In this document: one piece after another, positions 56,891 through 64,000 of the stretch | Layout: each line of letters opens with the position of its first letter | Position numbering within the stretch: position 1 is the stretch's first letter | Source: Hyphomicrobiales bacterium | GTDB lineage: Bacteria; Pseudomonadota; Alphaproteobacteria; Rhizobiales; Beijerinckiaceae | Length of the DNA stretch: 64,000 bases | Direction of reading: 5' to 3' | Assembly: GCA_027489955.1 (NCBI GenBank) | Contig: JAIXYZ010000001.1 | Span: 62,001-126,000, forward strand | Notes under the pieces: generated by a model | Database searches by the model: none | The model's input: the letters and a program-made list of their open reading frames with translations, nothing else | What the model was told of the DNA's origin: nothing | Position numbers and translations under genes: made by a program

Positions 56891-57667
56891 CTAGTTCTTG
56901 CGCGTCACGAAGATGTTGATCTCCAGCTCCGGGTCGGCCGGATCGGTGAGATCGGTGACGTATTCCTCCACGAAGCTGTCCTCGACCGTGATGTTCTTCG
57001 CGTCGAGATAGGCGGTGATCGCCTCGTAGGTGGAATCGATCTCCTCATAGGGCGCCTTGTGCACGAAGCGCAGCTTCGGGCCGTCCGGCGTCTGGGCCAT
57101 GCTGAACCCGCCCGGCAGGGCAGGCGGCGAGGCCGGCGCCTCCACCGGCAGCAGGGCCTGGAAGCGGAAGCCCTCGTCGTTGGTCTCCAGGAACCGCGCG
57201 ATCGGCCGGCCGGCCGGCTTGAGCCCTGAATCCACGGCCTGTTGGTGGATGCGGCGGAAGGTCTGCATCAGCGTGGTGAAGCCGTTGTCCCAGGTCGTGC
57301 GGCCCTCCTGCGCCAGGGCGGGCTTGGCCGGCACCACGACCTCGTCCATGTCGGCCGGGTTGGCCGACGGGGCGACGAGCGTCGGATAGTCCTTGAAGGT
57401 GGATGGCGCCTGCCGGGGCGGCATGTCGGTCAGGACGGGCGGCTGGGAGGTCGCGGGGGCGGGCGGGACCGCAGGCTGCGCCGGCGCGGCGGACGGCGCG
57501 GCCGGGGCAGGCGGAGAAGGCGAAGTCGCGGCCGGAGGCGCCGAAGGCGCCGGCGTGGCGGCTTCGGGCGTCGCCGGCGCTTGAGAGGCGACCGGGCCGG
57601 TTCCCGCGCCGATGGCCATCGCCACCGCCAGCGCCGCGCCGATCGCACCCTTGAACCGTCCAGCCAT
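56891..57667 (-). CDS. exported GyrI-like effector-binding protein
   Basis: A 258-aa protein with a signal peptide (AIGAALAVAMAIGAGTGPVA), a long Pro/Ala-rich linker (about 35-100) and a C-terminal GyrI/SOUL-like small-molecule-binding domain (QTFRRIHQQAVDSGLKPAGR then FRFQALLPVEAPASPP). GyrI-like domains usually lie in transcription regulators, so an exported version is unusual. It converges on the NAPE-PLD-like gene and is divergent from dapF. Confidence 0.8.
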   Translation of the reverse strand: MAGRFKGAIGAALAVAMAIGAGTGPVASQAPATPEAATPAPSAPPAATSPSPPAPAAPSAAPAQPAVPPAPATSQPPVLTDMPPRQAPSTFKDYPTLVAPSANPADMDEVVVPAKPALAQEGRTTWDNGFTTLMQTFRRIHQQAVDSGLKPAGRPIARFLETNDEGFRFQALLPVEAPASPPALPGGFSMAQTPDGPKLRFVHKAPYEEIDSTYEAITAYLDAKNITVEDSFVEEYVTDLTDPADPELEINIFVTRKN

Positions 57668-57818
57668 CGTGGTTCCTCCGCGGCGAATCGGCCGCCATGC
57701 CCGTCGGCTAGGATAGGGCGGACGGATGACGCTGGGGAGGCTGAGGGTAGCGCATGCGCGCCTTTTCGCCCATATAGCGCCGGAGCCGGACCGCCGGCCC
57801 CCGTCGAGCCTGCCGTCC

Positions 57819-58706
57819 ATGAGCATCCCGAGCCCTCTGGCCCAGCGCCGCTATCTCAAGATGAACGGCCTCGGCAACGCCATCGTCGTGCTGGACCTGC
57901 GCGATGTCGATGTCGCCGTCACGCCTGCCGAGGCGCGGGCCATCGCCGCCCAGCCCGCGACCGCGTTCGACCAGCTCATGGTGATCCACGCCTCGCGCAC
58001 GCCGGGCATCGACGCGCGCATCCGCATCTACAACACCGACGGCTCGGAGGCGCAGGCCTGTGGCAATGGCACGCGCTGCGTCGCCTGGGCCATGCTCGGG
58101 CCGGTGCTGGAGCCCGGGCGCGAGCGCCTGACGCTGGAGAGCCGGGCGGGCCTGCTCCACGTCACGCGCAAGGGCGACCTCTCCTTCACGGTGGACATGG
58201 GCGCGCCGCGCCTGAAGTGGGACGAGATCCCGCTTGCGGAGGAGTTCCGCGACACCCGGATGATCGAGCTGCAGATCGGGCCGATCGACGCCCCGGTCCT
58301 GCATTCGCCCTCGGCTGTCTCCATGGGCAATCCCCACGCGATCTTCTGGGTCGAGGATCCTTACGCCTACGACCTGGAGCGCTTCGGCCCGCTGCTGGAG
58401 AACCACCCGGTCTTCCCCGAGCGGGCGAATATCGAACTCGCCGCGGTGCGCGCGCGCGACCATATCGACCTGAGGGTCTGGGAGCGCGGCGCGGGCATCA
58501 CGCTCGCCTGCGGCTCGGGCGCCTGCGCGGCGGTGGTCGCCGCCGTCCGCAAGAAGCTGACCGACCGCAGGGTCCGCGTGACCCTGCCCGGCGGGGACCT
58601 GTTCATCGAGTGGCGCGAACAGGACGACCACGTGCTGATGACCGGCCCGGTGGAACTGGAGCATGCGGGCACCTTCGCCCCGGAGATCTTCGCGGGCGCG
58701 GCCTGA
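57819..58706 (+). CDS. dapF: diaminopimelate epimerase
   Basis: Converts LL- to meso-diaminopimelate for lysine and peptidoglycan. The 295-aa protein carries both catalytic Cys: [12 protein letters not shown] and [17 protein letters not shown] 57819 gives the normal start [15 protein letters not shown]. Its stop overlaps the mtaB start by one base (TGATG), so the two genes are one operon. Confidence 0.95.
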   Translation: MSIPSPLAQRRYLKMNGLGNAIVVLDLRDVDVAVTPAEARAIAAQPATAFDQLMVIHASRTPGIDARIRIYNTDGSEAQACGNGTRCVAWAMLGPVLEPGRERLTLESRAGLLHVTRKGDLSFTVDMGAPRLKWDEIPLAEEFRDTRMIELQIGPIDAPVLHSPSAVSMGNPHAIFWVEDPYAYDLERFGPLLENHPVFPERANIELAAVRARDHIDLRVWERGAGITLACGSGACAAVVAAVRKKLTDRRVRVTLPGGDLFIEWREQDDHVLMTGPVELEHAGTFAPEIFAGAA

Positions 58707-59959
58707 TGGGCGTCGAGGTCCTCACGTTCGGCTGCCGCCTCAACGCCTACGAATCCGAGGTGATCGGGGCGGGCGCCCGGCAGGCCGGCCTTTCGGACGC
58801 CGTCGTGCTCAACACCTGCGCCGTCACGGGCGAGGCCGTCCGGCAGGCGCGGCAAGCCATCCGCCGCATCGCGCGCGAACGGCCCGGCGCCCGGATCGTG
58901 GTGACCGGCTGCGCGGCCCAGACCGAGGGCCAGAGCTTCGCCGCCATGCCCGAGGTCGCCGCCGTCGTCGGCAATGCGGAGAAGCTGGAGAGCAGCACCT
59001 GGCGCGGCCTGGCGGCCGGCACCGCCCATCCGTTCGCGGTCTCCGACATCATGGCGCAGGAGGTGGCGCAGGCGCCGATCGTCCCCGGCCATCGCGGCAT
59101 GCCGCGGGCCTATGTGCCGGTGCAGACGGGCTGCGATCACCGCTGCACGTTCTGCATCATCCCCTTCGGCCGCGGGCCCTCGCGCTCGGTGCCGATGGGC
59201 GCGGTCGTGGACCAGGTGAAGCGCCACCTCGACCACGGCGCCGCCGAGATCGTGGTCACGGGCGTCGACATCACGGCCTATGGACGGGACCTGCCGGGGC
59301 GCGCGACCCTGGGCACGCTCGTCCAGGCCATCCTGCGCCATGTGCCGGACCTGCCCCGGCTGCGCGTGTCGTCGATCGATTCCGTCGAGGCCGATCCGGC
59401 GCTCATGGACGCCATGGCGGGGGAGCGGCGGCTGATGCCGCATCTCCATCTCTCCCTGCAGGCCGGCGACGACCTGATCCTGAAGCGCATGAAGCGGCGC
59501 CATTCCCGCGACGACGCCATCCGCTTCTGCCGGGACATCCGCGCCCGCCGCCCGGACATCGTCTTCGGCGCGGACATCATCGCCGGCTTCCCCACGGAGA
59601 CCGAGGCGATGTTCGCCCGCTCCCTGGCGCTGGTGGAGGAATGCGGGCTGACCCACCTTCACGTCTTTCCCTATTCCCCCCGCGAGGGGACGCCGGCGGC
59701 CCGCATGCCCCAGGTGAACGGCGCAATCATCCGCGAACGGGCCGCGCGCCTGCGCGCCGCGGGCGAGGTGGCCCTGGCCGCGCATCTGGGCGCGCAGGTC
59801 GGCCGGGTCCTGCCGGTGATGGCCGAGGGCGGCGGGATGGGCCGGACGGAAGCCTATGCCGCCGTGAGGCTCGGGCGCGACATGCCCGCCGGCACGATCG
59901 CGGACCTTCCCATCGCAGGGACGGACGGGCGCCGGCTCATCGCCGTCGAGGCCGCCTGA
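58706..59959 (+). CDS. mtaB: tRNA t6A methylthiotransferase MtaB
   Basis: A radical-SAM enzyme that adds a methylthio group to t6A37 of tRNA. The 417-aa protein shows the N-terminal cluster Cys in TFGCRLNAYESE, NTCAVTGEAV and VVTGCAAQT, and the radical-SAM CxxxCxxC at Cys143-Cys147-Cys150 (GCDHRCTFC). The MiaB family also includes RimO and MiaB; the start VLTFGCRLNAYES favours MtaB. It shares a palindrome with the 3' end of the convergent HAD gene. Confidence 0.9.
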   Translation: MGVEVLTFGCRLNAYESEVIGAGARQAGLSDAVVLNTCAVTGEAVRQARQAIRRIARERPGARIVVTGCAAQTEGQSFAAMPEVAAVVGNAEKLESSTWRGLAAGTAHPFAVSDIMAQEVAQAPIVPGHRGMPRAYVPVQTGCDHRCTFCIIPFGRGPSRSVPMGAVVDQVKRHLDHGAAEIVVTGVDITAYGRDLPGRATLGTLVQAILRHVPDLPRLRVSSIDSVEADPALMDAMAGERRLMPHLHLSLQAGDDLILKRMKRRHSRDDAIRFCRDIRARRPDIVFGADIIAGFPTETEAMFARSLALVEECGLTHLHVFPYSPREGTPAARMPQVNGAIIRERAARLRAAGEVALAAHLGAQVGRVLPVMAEGGGMGRTEAYAAVRLGRDMPAGTIADLPIAGTDGRRLIAVEAA

Positions 59960-59972
59960 GCGCTCAGGCGGC
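59951..59972. terminator. 22-bp perfect palindrome spanning two stop codons
   Basis: GCCGCCTGAG-CGCTCAGGCGGC is a perfect inverted repeat. It encodes the Ala-Ala-stop end of mtaB on one strand and the Ala-Ala-stop end of the HAD gene on the other. It could act as a bidirectional hairpin; no T-run accompanies it. Confidence 0.6.
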
Positions 59973-60617
59973 GAGCGCCCACGCGACGGCCTCGCCGAGG
60001 CTGCCGGCCACGTGCACGGCCTTCGACAGGTCGTGGTGGGCCGAATAGACGTTGCGGATGGCCACGCAGCGCAGGCCCGCAGCGGCCGCCGCCGCGACGC
60101 CCGGCGTCGTGTCCTCGAAGGCGAAGCACTCCTGCGGCACCAGGCCGAGGCGCTCCATGGCCAGGAGGTAGCAGTCCGGGTCGGGCTTGCTGCGCCTCAC
60201 GTCGTCGGCCGAGACCAGCGTGTCGAAGAACGCCTTCAGGCCGTAGCCGTCGACCGTGCGCCGGATGCCGTCGGCATTGGCGCCCGTGACGATCGCGGTC
60301 TGCAGGCCCCTCGCCCGGCAGAGGTCGAGCACGTTGCGCGTGTCCGGCATCAGCGGGAAGGGCTGCGCCGCGAGCCACGCGCGGGTGGCGGCGTTCTTCT
60401 GGTCGGCGAGGGCCTCCGGCACCACCGGAAGGGCCAGCAGGTCGACCATGGCCCGCGCCGTCTGGGGCGTCGGCACGCCGACGCAATGCCGGATGTAGAC
60501 GTCCTCGGTCAGGTCGCCGCCATGGGCGGCGATCGTCGTCTTCCACATGGCGTAATGGATCATCTCGGAATCGACCAGGGTGCCGTCATGGTCGAACAGG
60601 AGGGCCTTGAGTGCCAT
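59964..60617 (-). CDS. HAD-family phosphatase
   Basis: A 217-aa HAD-IA hydrolase. Motif I is LLFDHDGTLVDSE (nucleophile Asp9 and Asp11), motif II gives VTGANADG, motif III is RSKPDPDCYLLA and motif IV FEDTTPGVAAAAAA. Members dephosphorylate sugar phosphates or phosphoglycolate. It is downstream of leuD in the same direction after a terminator, so it is probably transcribed separately. Confidence 0.86.
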   Translation of the reverse strand: MALKALLFDHDGTLVDSEMIHYAMWKTTIAAHGGDLTEDVYIRHCVGVPTPQTARAMVDLLALPVVPEALADQKNAATRAWLAAQPFPLMPDTRNVLDLCRARGLQTAIVTGANADGIRRTVDGYGLKAFFDTLVSADDVRRSKPDPDCYLLAMERLGLVPQECFAFEDTTPGVAAAAAAGLRCVAIRNVYSAHHDLSKAVHVAGSLGEAVAWALAA

Positions 60618-60660
60618 GGGCGCGGGGACTCCGTAGGAAGACTACGGCTGTTCACCACAA

Positions 60661-60687
60661 ACGAAACGGGGCCGCAAGGGCCCCGTT
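60661..60687 (-). terminator. terminator after leuD
   Basis: AACGGGGCC-GCAAG-GGCCCCGTT is a 9-bp stem; read on the minus strand it is followed by TCGTTTG-like sequence. It lies 46 bases beyond the leuD stop codon and overlaps the upstream region of the HAD gene. Confidence 0.65.
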
Positions 60688-60733
60688 GGAAAAAGCGCGG
60701 CGGTCTCAAGGCCGGTCGCGGCCGGGCCGTTCC

Positions 60734-61339
60734 TCACAGCCAGGGACGGGTCTCTGCGGCCTTGCTCTCATAGGTGCCGATGGAGGGCGCCTTCTCCATC
60801 GTGAGGCCGATATCGTCGAGACCGTTCATCAGGCAGTGCTTGCGGAACGGGTCGATCTGGAAGCTGATCGAGCCGCCGTCGGGACCCTTGATCGTCTGGC
60901 TCTCCAGGTCGACGGTCAGCGTGGCGTTGGCGCCCCGGCGGGCGTCGTCCATCAGCTTGTCGAGCTCGGCCGGGCTGACCGTGATCGGCAGAATGCCGTT
61001 CTTGAAGCAGTTATTGTAGAAAATGTCGGCGAAGGACGTGGAGATCACGCAGCGGATCCCGAAGTCCAGGAGCGCCCACGGCGCATGCTCGCGGGACGAG
61101 CCGCAGCCGAAATTGTCGCCCGCCACGAGGATCTGCGCGTTGCGGTAGGCAGGCTTGTTCAGCACGAAATCCGGGTTCTCGCTGCCATCGTCGCGATAGC
61201 GCTTCTCCGAGAACAGGCCCTTGCCCAGCCCCGTACGCTTGATCGTCTTCAGGTACTGCTTCGGGATGATCATGTCGGTGTCGACATTGACGATCTCGAG
61301 CGGCGCGGCGACGCCGGTGAGCGTGGTGAACGGCTGCAT
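60734..61339 (-). CDS. leuD: 3-isopropylmalate dehydratase small subunit
   Basis: The partner of LeuC in leucine synthesis. The 201-aa protein has the swivel-domain signatures [35 protein letters not shown] and [20 protein letters not shown] 61339 is used; an upstream in-frame codon at 61405 adds 22 residues lacking similarity. It is divergent from the fic gene. Confidence 0.96.
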   Translation of the reverse strand: MQPFTTLTGVAAPLEIVNVDTDMIIPKQYLKTIKRTGLGKGLFSEKRYRDDGSENPDFVLNKPAYRNAQILVAGDNFGCGSSREHAPWALLDFGIRCVISTSFADIFYNNCFKNGILPITVSPAELDKLMDDARRGANATLTVDLESQTIKGPDGGSISFQIDPFRKHCLMNGLDDIGLTMEKAPSIGTYESKAAETRPWL

Positions 61340-61404
61340 GCCAACCTCCGGAAATGTTGGGGGCTGTTCCCATCCCGGTCCAGCCACCGTCAAGCGAAAT
61401 GTCA

Positions 61405-61460
61405 TTTAATGAGGTATTGTATGGCGCCTAGTGCCTCATTAAAGATGATCATACCTCATT
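61405..61460. promoter_or_regulatory. three AATGAGG repeats upstream of fic
   Basis: The sequence TTTAATGAGGTAT (61405-61417) is mirrored by CCTCATTAAA (61434-61443) and ATACCTCATT (61451-61460), making a triple 7-bp core, one forward and two reverse. The last copy ends 4 bases before the fic start. The arrangement is typical of an autorepressor operator. Confidence 0.7.
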
Positions 61461-61463
61461 GAA

Positions 61464-62522
61464 ATGGTCCCCATGACGTCTTTCGAACCGTCCTTCATCC
61501 GCGCGATCCGGTTCGACCACGGGATGGTGCGGGCGTTGAGAGCTATCGGGACGGGCCGCGGCCAGCAGGACCTGTTCCGGGAGCGCGCGCCGGAGCTCCT
61601 GGAGCACCTGCGGCGACGATCGATGATCGAAAGCACGGAATCGTCGAACCGGCTCGAAGGGATCACCGTTCCCGCTGCCGTTCTAAGGCATCTGGTCCGT
61701 GACAATGCAAATCCGGTCGAGGGTGACCGCCCGCAGGGCGAAATCGCCGGCTATCGCAACGTCTTGAACCTTATCCACGAGTCCAGCGACGTCATGGCGC
61801 CCTCGCCGAACCTGCTGCTGCAAATGCATCGGGACCTGTTCAAATTCTCCGGCGGGACGGGGGGGCGCTGGAAGGCCGCGGACAACCTCATCACCCAGAC
61901 GGCGCCGGATGGAACCGTCTTCGTGCGGTTCAAACCGACGCCGGCATGGCAGACGCCCGAAGCTGTCGATCGTCTTCATCAGGGGTTCGCTTCCGAGCTC
62001 GACGGCGGCCCTGCCGATCCTCTCGTCCTGATCGCGCTCTATGTCCTCGACTTTCTCTGCATCCACCCCTTCGCAGACGGGAATGGACGGATGGCGCGAT
62101 TGCTGACCGTGCTCCTGCTTTACCGGCACGGCTATGAAGTCGCGAAATGGATTTCGATCGAGCAGCTCTATGAGCGAACCAAGGACAGTTATTACGACAC
62201 GTTGTACCAGTCGTCCCAAGGGTGGCATGAGAGCCGGCACGACCCGCTTCCCTGGGTCAGTTACTTCCTGTCGGTGATCCAGGCCGCCTATTTCGATCTG
62301 GAGTTCCGTCTCGGCGACCTGAACACCAGCCATGGCGTCAAGAAACAGCTCGTCCTGGACGCGATCGAGCGCGCCGGAGACAGTTTCAGGATCGGTGATA
62401 TCGAGAATGCGGTCCCGACGGTGGGGCGGGACCACATCCGCAACGTGCTGCGGGAACAGCGCCAGGCGGGGCACCTGCGCTGTGAAGAAAAGGGTCGCTA
62501 CGCGCGGTGGCGGAAAACCTGA
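61464..62522 (+). CDS. Fic-domain protein with C-terminal winged helix
   Basis: A 352-aa Fic protein. The catalytic loop HPFADGNGRMAR is at 201-212, and the N-terminal helix has the class II inhibitory motif S-x3-E-G at Ser61 to Gly66 (SNRLEG). The C-terminal 65 residues (LDAIERAGDSFRIGDIENA, then GRDHIRNVLREQRQAGHLR) read as a winged helix. Fic proteins AMPylate or otherwise modify targets; class II members are usually kept inactive by their own inhibitory helix. The base composition looks less GC-rich than its neighbours, and it sits alone between leuD and putA, so lateral acquisition is likely. ATG 61473 is an alternative start. Confidence 0.92.
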   Translation: MVPMTSFEPSFIRAIRFDHGMVRALRAIGTGRGQQDLFRERAPELLEHLRRRSMIESTESSNRLEGITVPAAVLRHLVRDNANPVEGDRPQGEIAGYRNVLNLIHESSDVMAPSPNLLLQMHRDLFKFSGGTGGRWKAADNLITQTAPDGTVFVRFKPTPAWQTPEAVDRLHQGFASELDGGPADPLVLIALYVLDFLCIHPFADGNGRMARLLTVLLLYRHGYEVAKWISIEQLYERTKDSYYDTLYQSSQGWHESRHDPLPWVSYFLSVIQAAYFDLEFRLGDLNTSHGVKKQLVLDAIERAGDSFRIGDIENAVPTVGRDHIRNVLREQRQAGHLRCEEKGRYARWRKT

Positions 62523-62525
62523 TCG

Positions 62526-64000
62526 TCAGTCCCCCATGGCAATCAGGTTGGCGTTTCCGCCGGCGGCTGCCGTGTTGATCGTCACCGTCTGCTCGGTGGC
62601 GAAGCGGGTGAGGTAGTGCGGGCCGCCCGCCTTCGGGCCGGTGCCGGAAAGCCCGTGGCCGCCGAAGGGCTGGGTCCCGACGACCGCGCCGATGATGTTG
62701 CGGTTGACGTAGACGTTGCCGACCGCGAGCCGGGCGACGATCCGGTCCACCGTCTCGTCGATGCGCGAATGGACGCCCAGGGTCAGCCCGTAGCCGGAGG
62801 CGTCGATCCCCTCGAGCACGCGGTCGAGGTCCCTGGCGCGGTAGCGCACCACGTGCAGGATCGGCCCGAAGACCTCCTCGGTCAGCTCGCCGGCCGAACC
62901 GAGTTCGAACACGTGCGGGGCAACGAACGTGCCGCGCGCGCAGTCCGGCGGAAGCGGCGCGGCGAGGTGCACCTTGGCCGCGCCCGTCATGCGGGCGACA
63001 TGGGCGTCCAGCCTGTCGCGGGCCTCGGCGTCGATCACGGGTCCCACATGGACCGCCGGGTCGACCGGGTCGCCGATCCGCAATTCCCTCGCGGCCCCGA
63101 CGATCATCTCGATCATCCTGTCCGCCACGTCCTCCTGCACCATGAGCAGCCGCAGCGCCGAGCAGCGCTGTCCGGCGGACCGGAAGGCGGAGGCCACCAC
63201 GTCGTCGGCCACCTGCTCCGGCAGGGCGGTGGCGTCGGCGATCATGGCGTTGATGCCGCCGGTCTCGGCGATCAGTGGCACGATCGGGCCATCCTTGGCG
63301 GCGAGCGTCCGGTTGATGATCCGCGCCACCTCCGTGGACCCGGTGAAGACCACGCCCGCGACGCCTGGATGGCCCACCAGCGCCGCGCCGACCTCTCCCG
63401 CCCCGGTCACGAGGTGAAGCGCCGACACGGGCACGCCCGCCTCGTGCAGGATGCGCACCGCCTGCGCCGCAACGAGCGGGGTCTGCTCTGCCGGCTTGGC
63501 GACGACCGCGTTGCCGGCGGCGAGCGCGGCTGCCACCTGCCCGGTGAAGATGGCGAGCGGGAAATTCCACGGCGAGATCGCCACGAACACGCCGCGCGGG
63601 CGCCAGGCGAGGCTGTTGTCCTCGCCCGTCGGCCCCGGAAGCGGGCGGGGGGCGGCAAAGAGGGCCCGTGCCTGCGCCGCGTAATAGCGCAGGAAATCCA
63701 CCGCCTCGCGCAGTTCCGCGATGGCGTCGTCCAGGGTCTTGCCAGCCTCGCGCTGCAGCAGGTCCAGCAGCGGGCCCCGCGCCGCCTCCATGGCGTCCGC
63801 CGCTCGGTCGAGCGCCCCGGCGCGCGCGGCGACGGGCGTCCGCGCCCATGCTGGCCAGCCCTTCATCGCGGCATCCACGGCGCGCGTTGCGACGTCCGCG
63901 TCCGCCTCCACCACGGTCCCGACGGGTTCGCCCGTGGCGGGGGCCGTCACGGCGCGGGAGGGTCCGGTGAGCGTCCGCCCGTCCACCACCGGCGCCGCGC
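62526..64000 (-). CDS. putA: PutA, delta-1-pyrroline-5-carboxylate dehydrogenase part (5' end beyond window)
   Basis: The visible part is the C-terminal half of a bifunctional proline dehydrogenase/P5C dehydrogenase; the frame is open to the window edge. It has the aldehyde dehydrogenase features PWNFPLAIFTGQVAAALAAG (NAD-binding), VFTGSTEVARIINRTL, AETGGINAMI with the general-base Glu, and SAGQRCSALRLL with the catalytic Cys. The C-terminus NTAAAGGNANLIAMGD is the PutA-type ending. Identification as PutA rather than a lone P5C dehydrogenase depends on the missing N-terminus. Confidence 0.88.
   Translation of the reverse strand, partial: AAPVVDGRTLTGPSRAVTAPATGEPVGTVVEADADVATRAVDAAMKGWPAWARTPVAARAGALDRAADAMEAARGPLLDLLQREAGKTLDDAIAELREAVDFLRYYAAQARALFAAPRPLPGPTGEDNSLAWRPRGVFVAISPWNFPLAIFTGQVAAALAAGNAVVAKPAEQTPLVAAQAVRILHEAGVPVSALHLVTGAGEVGAALVGHPGVAGVVFTGSTEVARIINRTLAAKDGPIVPLIAETGGINAMIADATALPEQVADDVVASAFRSAGQRCSALRLLMVQEDVADRMIEMIVGAARELRIGDPVDPAVHVGPVIDAEARDRLDAHVARMTGAAKVHLAAPLPPDCARGTFVAPHVFELGSAGELTEEVFGPILHVVRYRARDLDRVLEGIDASGYGLTLGVHSRIDETVDRIVARLAVGNVYVNRNIIGAVVGTQPFGGHGLSGTGPKAGGPHYLTRFATEQTVTINTAAAGGNANLIAMGD

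Noticed and set aside
57242-58705. A long plus-strand frame joined in front of mtaB.
   Set aside because: It overlaps the dapF gene in another frame and the GyrI-like gene on the opposite strand, and is low-complexity; the MtaB start is fixed by TGATG coupling to dapF.

Overview
The window is GC-rich (third codon positions mostly G or C) and reads as chromosomal DNA of an alphaproteobacterium, most likely a member of the Hyphomicrobiales (Rhizobiales). The evidence is family content: RcdA (DUF1465), TrcR (DUF1013), DUF1192, DUF992, a 6S RNA candidate between zapA and the 5-formyltetrahydrofolate cyclo-ligase gene, and a full CtrA box. No phage genes, transposases or CRISPR arrays were seen. 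Two genes run off the ends: rluD at the left edge lacks its 3' end, and putA at the right edge lacks its 5' end.

Region by region. 0-5 kb: rluD, a tRNA-Glu with its own promoter, an MHYT-domain hybrid histidine kinase, and a LuxR/LuxI quorum-sensing pair. A perfect 18-bp palindrome lies between luxR and luxI, and a 72-aa protein is translationally coupled to luxI. 5-10 kb: an aromatic-catabolism block (pobA, a divergent AraC regulator, an MBL-fold protein, a flavin monooxygenase and a DUF2783 partner). 10-16 kb: a NitT/TauT-type ABC transporter with a shikimate-dehydrogenase-like enzyme, facing a LysR regulator and an FAD oxidoreductase. 16-26 kb: fadD and DUF992, then yebC-ruvC-ruvA-ruvB split apart by opposite-strand genes and by families of palindromic repeats. 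26-29 kb: a YmdB-type phosphoesterase, the folate cyclo-ligase, 6S RNA, ZapA and a small coiled-coil protein. 29-37 kb: a SorC-type regulator followed by tkt-gap-pgk-fba, a central-carbon block with interspersed small membrane proteins. 37-43 kb: Sel1 repeat protein, inositol monophosphatase family enzyme, a MotA/MotB-like pair and an MsbA-like exporter. 43-46 kb: rpmE, then a cell-cycle neighbourhood of rcdA, a strong small-RNA candidate with a CtrA box, a DUF1192 gene and trcR. 46-48 kb: a YcnI-PCuAC fusion (copper) and small exported proteins. 48-55 kb: leuC and the translation operon ffh-(membrane protein)-rpsP-rimM-(HAD)-trmD-rplS. 55-64 kb: a MAPEG protein, a NAPE-PLD-like hydrolase, a GyrI-like exported protein, dapF-mtaB, a HAD phosphatase, leuD, a Fic protein with a triple-repeat operator, and putA.

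How the parts fit. The luxR-luxI-small gene unit looks like a self-regulated quorum circuit. The tkt-gap-pgk-fba block under a SorC regulator resembles in layout the CggR-controlled glycolytic operon of Firmicutes. The rcdA-sRNA-trcR stretch gathers factors for CtrA turnover and cell-cycle transcription, and its intergenic region carries a CtrA box placed to drive the small RNA. The least explained pieces are that small RNA, the LuxI-coupled 72-aa protein, the Fic operator, and the MBL/monooxygenase/DUF2783 module.
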